Below, piece after piece: positions 57,696-64,000 of a DNA stretch of 64,000 bases. The position numbers and the translations under genes were made by a program. Source of the DNA: DASUPK01 sp963782345 (GTDB lineage Bacteria; Actinomycetota; Thermoleophilia; Solirubrobacterales; 70-9); the NCBI GenBank assembly GCA_963782345.1, contig CAWAJF010000007.1, positions 434,001-498,000 of the forward strand, read 5' to 3'. Below the pieces are notes generated by a model, which was not told the DNA's origin, did no database searches, and saw nothing but the letters and a program-made list of their open reading frames with translations. Each line of letters starts with the position of its first letter. Position 1 is the first letter of the stretch.

Positions 57696-59980
57696 GCGCC
57701 GCCGCGGGCAACTGGTCGACCCAGCAGCTCGCCGAGTTCCTGGCCGGGATCTCCAGCTGCGACAGCGAGGCCGAGGCGACGCAGCACGCGGTCGAACGCG
57801 CGGCTGAGGCCCTCGAGGCCGAGGTCTGCATCTACATCCGCGATCGCGAGGTGGTCGATTCGATCGGCTTCCCGCCGGGCGCCGTCACCGCGGATCCCGT
57901 GACCGCCGTCGTCGAAGGCGACGCGGACTCGATCGACGTTCCCGGCCTGGGAGCCTGCCCGGCGATGGTCGTGCCGGTCGTCGGCGCCCTCGGCGGCCAC
58001 CTCGTACTCGCGCGGACGAGCAACGACTTCAACCCCGCCGAAAGGAGCCTCGTGCGCGCCATGGGCCGTGCCCTCAGCCTCAGCGTCGGCGTCCTGCGAA
58101 CCCTGGACGCCGAGCGCGAGCGTCGCGAACTGCTCACGCGACTCTCCCTGATCCAGCGCTCGATCTCGCACCATGCGCCGCTGCAGGAGGTGCTCAACGC
58201 GATCAGCGAGGGGGCCGGCGAGCTGCTCGGCGAGCCCATGGCGGGCGTCGCGCTGATCGACCGCCAGGGCACCGGTCAGCTCCAGACACAATCGGCTGTA
58301 GGACTCGATCAAACCTCCCTCGAACGCGTGCGCGCCCACGCCGCCGAGGCCGGAGCGGCGGAGCGCGCCATCGAGGAGGGCTCGCTCGTCGTGATCGAGG
58401 ACTACCAGAACGCCGAGGGTGCCCATCCGCAGTTCGTCGAGATGAGCGCACACGCTGTGATCGCAGCACCGGTACGGGAGGCCGGAGAGGTGGTGGGCGC
58501 GCTCGCGGTCGCGTCGACCCGCCCCGGCAGGGTCTTCACGGATGCCGAGCGGGAGGCCCTGACCGCCTTCGCCGATCACGCCAGCCTGGCGCTCACCGAC
58601 GCCCGCCTCACCGACCAGGTGGACCGCGCCCTGCACGACCCGCTGACCGGGCTGCCCAACCGCCTGTTCCTGAGCGACCGGCTCGCGGAGCGCCTCGATG
58701 CGGGAGCGTCGCCCGCGCTGATCTCTCTCGATCTCGACAGGTTTCGCGCCATCAACGACCGGGCCGGCCACCGAGCGGGCGATCACCTCCTCGTCGAGCT
58801 CGGTCGCCGCCTGCGCGACGAAGCCGGCGACGACGCACTCGTCGTCCGGATCGAGGGCGACGCCTTCGCGCTGCTCTGCGAGAGTGACGACGCACCGGCC
58901 CTGGCGAAACGAATCCTCGCCGTGGTGCCCACCCCCGTCGAGTTCGACGGCAGGAAGCTGCGGACGACCGCCAGCGTCGGCGTGGTTCGCACGGGAGATG
59001 ACCCGGAGCAGATGCTGAGAGATGTGGATCTGGCCATGCACCGGGCGAAGAGCGAGGGCCGGTCACGGGTCGTCAGCTTCGAGCCGGCCATGCACACCGA
59101 GCTCGTCAAGCGGCTCGAGCTCCAGGACGACCTGGCACGGGCCCTCGAGGAGGGCGAGATCGTCGCCCACTTCCAGCCCAAGGTCGACCTGCGCACCGCC
59201 CGCGTGATCGGCGTCGAGGCACTGGTTCGCTGGAACCATCCGGGGCGCGGACTGATCTCGCCTGCGGAGTTCCTCCCCCTCGCCGAGGCCAGTGGCCAGA
59301 TGCGCGCGCTGACCGAACGCGTGATCCAGTTCTCGACCCGCGCGGCCGGCGACTGGTGGCACTCCGGGCTCGGGCTCCAGCTATCCATCAACCTCGCGCC
59401 GAGCACCTTCTCGGAAGCCGATTGGAAGCTCGACACGTTCGTTGCCAAAGCTCTGGCCCGCACCGGCCTGCCCGGCAAGGCCCTCCAGTTCGAGGTCACC
59501 GAGGACGCCCTGATGACCGAGCCCGACGTGGCGGCGGAGATTCTCAAGCGACTCAGCAAGGTTGGCGCAAACATCTCGATCGACGACTTCGGCACGGGCC
59601 ATTCTTCCCTCGGGCGCTTGAAGAGCCTGCCGATCGACGAGCTCAAGATCGACCGCTCATTCGTTCAGGACCTCGGCAACGAGGAGGACAAGACGATCGT
59701 CCGCTCGACCATCCACCTTGCTCACCAGATGGGCCTTCAGGTCGTCGCGGAGGGCGTCGAGACGGACGAGGCCTGGCGTCAGCTCCGCAGCATGGGTGCC
59801 GAGCGCGCGCAGGGGTTCCTGATCTCGAAGCCGCTGCCGGCGCGTGAGGTCCCCGCCTGGCTCGCTGCGTGGAGCCACAAGGCACGCGAGCTCAGCTCGA
59901 CCAAGCGCGTCCAGCGCCGCAGCAAGGCCGCCGCGAGGCGCAAGCAGGCCCCCGACGAACCCGCCGAAGCCGCGGTCTAG
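57692..59980 (+). CDS. GAF-GAF-GGDEF-EAL c-di-GMP phosphodiesterase
   Basis: 762 residues. Two GAF domains (about 10-140 and 155-300), GGDEF (about 305-470) and EAL (about 485-735). The GGDEF active site reads RIEGDAFALL, so Gly-Gly-Asp-Glu-Phe is broken and cyclase activity is unlikely; GTP might still be bound. EAL is intact: GVEALVRWNHPG, INLAPST, SIDDFGTGHSSL, ELKIDRSFV, VVAEGVET. Predicted to hydrolyse c-di-GMP under GAF control. Made with the FIST sensor by start/stop overlap. Basic C-terminal tail. Confidence 0.95.
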   Translation: MSAAAGNWSTQQLAEFLAGISSCDSEAEATQHAVERAAEALEAEVCIYIRDREVVDSIGFPPGAVTADPVTAVVEGDADSIDVPGLGACPAMVVPVVGALGGHLVLARTSNDFNPAERSLVRAMGRALSLSVGVLRTLDAERERRELLTRLSLIQRSISHHAPLQEVLNAISEGAGELLGEPMAGVALIDRQGTGQLQTQSAVGLDQTSLERVRAHAAEAGAAERAIEEGSLVVIEDYQNAEGAHPQFVEMSAHAVIAAPVREAGEVVGALAVASTRPGRVFTDAEREALTAFADHASLALTDARLTDQVDRALHDPLTGLPNRLFLSDRLAERLDAGASPALISLDLDRFRAINDRAGHRAGDHLLVELGRRLRDEAGDDALVVRIEGDAFALLCESDDAPALAKRILAVVPTPVEFDGRKLRTTASVGVVRTGDDPEQMLRDVDLAMHRAKSEGRSRVVSFEPAMHTELVKRLELQDDLARALEEGEIVAHFQPKVDLRTARVIGVEALVRWNHPGRGLISPAEFLPLAEASGQMRALTERVIQFSTRAAGDWWHSGLGLQLSINLAPSTFSEADWKLDTFVAKALARTGLPGKALQFEVTEDALMTEPDVAAEILKRLSKVGANISIDDFGTGHSSLGRLKSLPIDELKIDRSFVQDLGNEEDKTIVRSTIHLAHQMGLQVVAEGVETDEAWRQLRSMGAERAQGFLISKPLPAREVPAWLAAWSHKARELSSTKRVQRRSKAAARRKQAPDEPAEAAV

Positions 59981-59993
59981 CCCCTCCTCTCCC

Positions 59994-60194
59994 TCATCCC
60001 CGCATGGAGAGGTACAACCGTCCGGAGCCGAGGGCGATGAACAGCAATCCGAACAGGGAACCGACCGCGAGCGGCCCGTCGCCCCGGGCGAGAGTGAGCA
60101 GCAACATCAGTAGCCCGAACCCGATGATCGTCACGGAGAAGGTCCGGACCGCGAGCTGGTAGCCCTGATCGGGCGGCGGGGGTTTCTTGGTCAC
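59994..60194 (-). CDS. small two-helix membrane protein near hppA
   Basis: 66 residues: a Lys/Pro-rich start (MTKKPPPPDQGYQL), two hydrophobic helices (about 18-36 and 42-61), ending GSGRLYLSMRG. I see similar short proteins only by feel; no family named. 46 bases downstream of hppA on the same strand, so cotranscription is possible. Confidence 0.6.
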   Translation of the reverse strand: MTKKPPPPDQGYQLAVRTFSVTIIGFGLLMLLLTLARGDGPLAVGSLFGLLFIALGSGRLYLSMRG

Positions 60195-60240
60195 GACTTC
60201 GCCTCCAAGCGGCGGCGACGAAACCGCCGATGGATCCAGG

Positions 60241-62316
60241 CTACAAAGCGATGATCGGGATGATCAGGATGGCGACGATGTTCGCGACCTTGATCATCGG
60301 GTTGATCGCCGGGCCGGCGGTGTCCTTGTAGGGGTCGCCGACGGTGTCACCGGTGATCGCGGCCGCGTGGGCGTCGGAGCCCTTGCCGCCGTACTCCCCG
60401 TCCTCGATCAGCTTCTTGGCGTTGTCCCACGCGCCGCCTCCGGCGGTCATGGAGATCGCGGAGAAGATGCCGACCACGATCACGCCCATCAGCAGCCCGC
60501 CGAGCGCCTGGTAGGAGATCAGCCCGACGATCAGCGGGACGAGGATCGGGATCAGCGATGGCAGGATCATCTCCTTCTGCGCGGCGGCCGTGACCAGGCT
60601 CACCGCGTGCCCGTACTCGGGCTTGTCCTCCCCTCTCATGATCCCCGGCTTCTCGCGGAACTGGCGCCGGACCTCCTCCACCACCTGGCCGCCGGCGCGG
60701 CCGACGGCCTCGATCGCCAGCGAGGAGAAGAGATAGACCATGATCCCGCCGATCAGCAGCCCGATCAGCACGGGCGGATTGGAGATCTGGAAGCTGAGCG
60801 CCTGATTGCCCGCCTCGGATTGCAGCTCGTGCGTGAACGCGTTGAAGAGCACCAGCGCGGCGAGCGCGGCCGAGCCGATCGCGTACCCCTTGGTGACGGC
60901 CTTGGTGGTGTTGCCCACCGCGTCCAGCGGATCGGTGATGTCGCGAACGTCCTGGGGCAGGTCCGCCATCTCGGCGATCCCGCCGGCGTTGTCCGTGATC
61001 GGGCCGAAGGCGTCCAGCGCCACGATCAGTCCGGTGAGGGACAGCTGCGCCATCACGGCGACGCCGATGCCGTAGATCCCACCGCTTCCGCCTCCCGCGA
61101 GCTTCCAGGAGCCGAGGATCGCGAGGGCGATCACCAGGACCGGAAGCGCGGTCGACTGCAGGCCCTGCGCGAGGCCTTGGATGATGTTGGTCGCGTGCCC
61201 CGTCTGCGAGGCCCGCGAGATCGTGCGGACGGGCCGGAAGCGCGTCGACGTGTAGTAGTCGGTCAGGACGAAGAGCAGCGCGGTGACGCCGACGCCGATC
61301 AGGCCGCAGAGCCACAGGTCGGTGGCGGTCGTGTTGCCGAGCGAACCGCCGCCCAGGGGATCGTCCATCAGCCACTTGGTGATCGGATAGAACGCGGCCG
61401 CCGAGAGCACCGCCGATACCGCCAGCCCGCGATAGAGCGCGGCCTCGACGTTCCCCGTGGTCGTGCGCACCGACAGGGCGCCGATGATCGAGGCAATGAT
61501 CGCCACGGCGCCGATCGCCAGCGGGTAGATCGCGACCTCGCGGGTGAAGCCGGTGAAGGTGATCACGCCGAGCAGCATCACCGCGACGGCGGTGACGGCG
61601 TAGGTCTCGAAGAGGTCCGCGGCCATCCCGGCGCAGTCGCCGACGTTGTCGCCGACGTTGTCGGCGATCACGGCCGGGTTGCGCGGATCGTCCTCCGGGA
61701 TCCCCGCCTCGATCTTGCCGACCAGGTCCGCTCCGACGTCGGCGGCCTTGGTGAAGATGCCTCCTCCAAGTCGCGCGAAGACCGAGATCAGCGACCCGCC
61801 GAAGCCGAGGCCGACGAGCGCGTCTACCGCGTCCTTATCGGAGAGGTTGGTGAAGATCAGCAGGGCGCCGAAGTAGCCGGCGACGCCGAGGAGGGCCAGA
61901 CCGACGACGAGCAGACCGGTCACCGAACCGCCCTTGAAGGCGATGTCGAGCGCCGGCGGGATGCCGCCGCGCGCCGCCTCCGCGACCCTCGAGTTGGCGC
62001 GAACCGAGAGGTTCATGCCGATGAACCCAGCGGAACCGGAGAGGACGCCACCGAGCACGAACCCGATCGCCGTTTCCACGTTCTGAAGAGGGATCAGCAG
62101 GATTGCGACGATCACGCCGACGCCGGCGATGATCGTGTACTGGCGCTTCAGGTAGGCGCTGGCGCCCTCCTGGACAGCGCCGGAGATCTCCTGCATGCGG
62201 TCGTTTCCGGGCGACTTGGCGAGCAGCCGCTGGGTGACCAGCAGTCCGTACACAACCGCCGCGGCCGCGCAACCGAGCGCGACGACGACTCCGTAATCGG
62301 TCCAAAACTTAGTCAA
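60241..62316 (-). CDS. hppA: membrane-bound proton-pumping pyrophosphatase, K+-independent
   Basis: 691 residues, about 16 helices. Hydrolyses PPi and pumps H+ out of the cytoplasm. PPi/Mg sites: GGGIFTKAADVGADLVGK, then DDPRNPAVIADNVGDNVGD, and near the C-terminus GGAWDNAKKLIEDGEYGGKGSDAHAAAITGDTVGDPYKDTAGPA. The K+-site selector reads GNTTKAVTKGYAIGSAAL: the Lys in place of Ala marks the K+-independent class. Upstream 62367-62433 holds two 28-bp direct repeats. Start ATG 62316. Confidence 0.97.
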   Translation of the reverse strand: MTKFWTDYGVVVALGCAAAAVVYGLLVTQRLLAKSPGNDRMQEISGAVQEGASAYLKRQYTIIAGVGVIVAILLIPLQNVETAIGFVLGGVLSGSAGFIGMNLSVRANSRVAEAARGGIPPALDIAFKGGSVTGLLVVGLALLGVAGYFGALLIFTNLSDKDAVDALVGLGFGGSLISVFARLGGGIFTKAADVGADLVGKIEAGIPEDDPRNPAVIADNVGDNVGDCAGMAADLFETYAVTAVAVMLLGVITFTGFTREVAIYPLAIGAVAIIASIIGALSVRTTTGNVEAALYRGLAVSAVLSAAAFYPITKWLMDDPLGGGSLGNTTATDLWLCGLIGVGVTALLFVLTDYYTSTRFRPVRTISRASQTGHATNIIQGLAQGLQSTALPVLVIALAILGSWKLAGGGSGGIYGIGVAVMAQLSLTGLIVALDAFGPITDNAGGIAEMADLPQDVRDITDPLDAVGNTTKAVTKGYAIGSAALAALVLFNAFTHELQSEAGNQALSFQISNPPVLIGLLIGGIMVYLFSSLAIEAVGRAGGQVVEEVRRQFREKPGIMRGEDKPEYGHAVSLVTAAAQKEMILPSLIPILVPLIVGLISYQALGGLLMGVIVVGIFSAISMTAGGGAWDNAKKLIEDGEYGGKGSDAHAAAITGDTVGDPYKDTAGPAINPMIKVANIVAILIIPIIAL

Positions 62317-62366
62317 GGAAGGCTCCTGCGTTGGGTTCGTAAAAAGCGGCGCGGCAGTCTACTTGT

Positions 62367-62433
62367 TACGCCGGGTGCTCCGCTTCGCGTCCGCCCCCGT
62401 CTACCTACGCCGGGTGCTCCGCTTCGCGTCCGC
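62367..62433. repeat. two 28-bp tandem direct repeats upstream of hppA
   Basis: Identical 28-base copies at 62367-62394 and 62406-62433, period 39, both GC-rich with an internal CGCTTCGCG mini-hairpin. They fill the 118 bases between the DUF1844-like gene end and hppA start. Could be an operator pair or terminator hairpins. Confidence 0.7.
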
Positions 62434-62434
62434 G

Positions 62435-62818
62435 CTATTGGCCCGGGGTCCAGAGGCCGGAGTCGCCCTTCGGGCGCTGCGGAGGCGATTCGCCGCCGCC
62501 CGGCTCCTCGCCGCCCTCGCCGCCGCCCTCCCCGGCGTGCTTCGCGTAGAGGACCTGGAGCTCGGAGATCGCCTGGCGGAGCTGGGACTGAGCCTCCGGC
62601 TTCACCAGCTCCACAAGGGCGCGGCCCGCATCGATCCCCAACTTGGCCTGGTCGAGGTCGCGCTCGTCGTCCTTGGCGATCCGTCTGGCGGACAGGTTGA
62701 GGATGCTGACGACGCTCTGCAGCACGACGTCCTCGACCCGCACGTTCCGGATCTCCTCCTCGAGCTGAGCGCGCATCTCCTCCTCGCTCGGCTGCTGCTC
62801 TTGTCTTTCACCTTCCAC
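62435..62818 (-). CDS. DUF1844-like protein
   Basis: 127 residues. The helix-rich core LEEEIRNVRVEDVVLQSVVSILNLSARRIA, LDQAKLGIDAGRALVELVKPEAQSQLRQAISELQVLYAKHA fits the DUF1844 pattern (VxLLTxLxxxA, LAKxLIDxLxxL, LxxLR). C-terminal 30 residues are Gly/Glu/Pro-rich. Function unknown; in some bacteria DUF1844 genes sit near translation genes (infC/rplT). Overlaps the ligase gene by 11 bases on the same strand. Confidence 0.7.
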   Translation of the reverse strand: MEGERQEQQPSEEEMRAQLEEEIRNVRVEDVVLQSVVSILNLSARRIAKDDERDLDQAKLGIDAGRALVELVKPEAQSQLRQAISELQVLYAKHAGEGGGEGGEEPGGGESPPQRPKGDSGLWTPGQ

Positions 62819-63989
62819 TGACAGCTCCCTCCGGTGCGTAGGTTTTCCTGGTCTCCTCCACTGAGCGCCGGTAGATCTCCTCGATCGGCGCCCCCTCGGC
62901 GAATCGTGCGTAGGCCCGCTGCGCGCCGTTCCGCTCCGGCAGATCCGCCTCGATACCGAGAGTCTGCCGCGCAGGCTCGGTCCACTCGAGCATCCCCTCG
63001 AGCACCGCCCGGGTCGGAACGACGCGGCGCTCGCGGAAGTCGATCATCTCGCCGTCCATGCCGAAGCGAATCGCTCGCCAGAGGTTCTCCTCGATCTCAC
63101 GCTGGCGGAGAGGCTCCGGCGAGTTCCCCTCGTCCAGATCGATCGCGGCCTGCGCGACGCATGCAGCGGTCAGGGCCGCGAGGTTGAGCGATTCGTCCCC
63201 GCTCGTCTGCGCATCGCAGATCCGGACCTCGACGGTGCCGAACGAGTGGTGCGGGCGGACGCTCCACCAGAGCTGGGTCGCCTCGACGATCGACTCGGTC
63301 TCGTCCAGCAGCTGCACGAAGTCCGCGTAGGTCGCCCAGTCGCCGAAGGGCTCGTGGACCCCGCACCGCGGGAACGTCCTCGTGAAGATCTCGGTGCGCA
63401 CGGAGTGCAGGCCGGTGTCCCGGTGATCGAGGAAGGGCGAATTCGCGGACAGGGCGAGCAGCGGCGGGAGCAACTCGCGCATCCGGTCGGAGACGGCAAC
63501 GGCGCGATCGGGGCCCCTGACCCCGACGTGGACGTGGAGGCTCCAGGTGTTGTTTCGCTGGGCGACCCAGCGCAGGCCCCCCTCCAGCCGGCGATAGTGC
63601 TCGGTCTGGATGATGTGCTGGTCCAGGTAGTTGGCCCACGGGTGCGTCCCCATCGCGGCCAGAGCGAGCCCCATTTCGTCCGCGATGCCGAAGAGCCGCT
63701 CGCGCCTTGCGCGCTGGCGTTCTACGGCATCCGCGAACGTCTCACCGCGTCCCGAGCGAATCTCGATCTCGGTGTCGATCAGCTCACCCTTGACGGCGGG
63801 CGCGAGCAGCTTGTCCTGCAGGCACATCGCCTGCATCTCCTCGAAGCGGTGCTCCAGATCGAGCACGGCAGGATCGAGGATCGCGAACTCCTCCTCGATG
63901 CCGATCGTGAAGTCGGCGGCGGCCTCGAAGGTCTCGCGGACCGCGCCGAGGTCCAGCCCGTCGTGATTCGGCTCAGGATCGGTTGTCAC
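62808..63989 (-). CDS. carboxylate-amine ligase, GCS2/YbdK family
   Basis: 393 residues from GTG 63989; no further start is visible at the window edge. ATP-dependent ligase of the glutamate-cysteine ligase 2 family: DFTIGIEEEFAILDP with the metal-binding Glu set near residue 30, THPWANYLDQHIIQTEHYR, LHVHVGV, RTEIFTRTFPRCGV, and FGTVEVRICDAQTS. YbdK has weak Glu-Cys ligase activity; actinobacteria use EgtA/MshC relatives, so the exact acceptor is unknown. Cotranscribed with the DUF1844-like gene. Confidence 0.9.
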   Translation of the reverse strand: MTTDPEPNHDGLDLGAVRETFEAAADFTIGIEEEFAILDPAVLDLEHRFEEMQAMCLQDKLLAPAVKGELIDTEIEIRSGRGETFADAVERQRARRERLFGIADEMGLALAAMGTHPWANYLDQHIIQTEHYRRLEGGLRWVAQRNNTWSLHVHVGVRGPDRAVAVSDRMRELLPPLLALSANSPFLDHRDTGLHSVRTEIFTRTFPRCGVHEPFGDWATYADFVQLLDETESIVEATQLWWSVRPHHSFGTVEVRICDAQTSGDESLNLAALTAACVAQAAIDLDEGNSPEPLRQREIEENLWRAIRFGMDGEMIDFRERRVVPTRAVLEGMLEWTEPARQTLGIEADLPERNGAQRAYARFAEGAPIEEIYRRSVEETRKTYAPEGAVSGR

Positions 63990-64000
63990 CGTCTCGCCGG

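Noticed and set aside
60187..62700. 837-codon plus-strand open frame opposite hppA
   Set aside because: Arg/Asp/Gln-rich composition with no family resemblance; antisense shadow of a clear pyrophosphatase gene.
1..64000. CRISPR arrays, rRNA genes, insertion sequences with inverted ends
   Set aside because: No regularly spaced repeats, no rRNA-like stretch and no transposase motif seen.

Overview
High-GC bacterial chromosome with dense genes, frequent GTG/TTG starts and 1-4 nt start/stop overlaps. The protein set points to an actinobacterium, most likely of the Thermoleophilia/Solirubrobacterales type. This rests on a c-di-AMP riboswitch on a wall-hydrolase operon, an ECF41 sigma factor, a K+-independent pyrophosphatase, a Ser/Thr kinase-lipoprotein pair and many Solirubrobacter-like small proteins. 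The taxonomic call is inference; no rRNA is present.

Left edge (1-4312): a hydrolase faces a four-gene minus operon (M29 aminopeptidase, glutamate formimidoyltransferase, small membrane protein, metallo-beta-lactamase hydrolase), and a DHFR/RibD-type reductase runs divergently. At 4336 lies tRNA-Met(CAT).

4368-20190 looks like two tandem, decayed integrated elements targeted to the 3' half of that tRNA. A 45-bp exact copy of the tRNA 3' half recurs at 12092, and a shorter degenerate copy at about 20182. The flanks of the copies also match each other, and carry inverted 11-bp sites that look like integrase arm sites. No integrase remains. Unit A carries a two-domain VOC protein, a complete ECF41 sigma regulon (epimerase, sigma factor and SnoaL protein in one operon; MFS remnant; LUD protein; SDR), a helicase remnant and hicBA. 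Three promoters there match TGTCACA-N16-CGTC exactly. Unit B carries a TerC exporter, a CorC/SRPBCC deletion scar, a two-component cluster (two response regulators and a histidine kinase) and an ArsB/NhaD-type permease with a CBS protein.

20291-35162: mixed metabolic and envelope genes (HD protein, second DHFR-like reductase, polysaccharide deacetylase, DedA, an internally duplicated membrane protein, PHP phosphoesterase, MFS, AI-2E exporter family, rhodanese). Two Crp-like regulators occur here. An RlpA-like/M23 wall-hydrolase operon sits behind a c-di-AMP riboswitch.

35196-53044: STAS protein, exported sulfatase with a translationally coupled secreted partner, HxlR regulator, Lon with a palindromic operator, VOC, an ECF sigma with C-terminal SnoaL-like domain, MFS drug exporter with an operator inside its promoter, F420-type reductase, GGDEF protein, Ser/Thr kinase with lipoprotein partner, small zinc-ribbon and coiled-coil proteins, a heterodimeric ABC exporter and a Ser-rich lipoprotein.

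53080-63989: HNH endonuclease beside tRNA-Gln(CTG), FAD oxidoreductase overlapping a TrkA pair, a FIST sensor coupled to a GAF-GAF-(degenerate GGDEF)-EAL phosphodiesterase, membrane pyrophosphatase, a DUF1844-like protein and a GCS2-type carboxylate-amine ligase.
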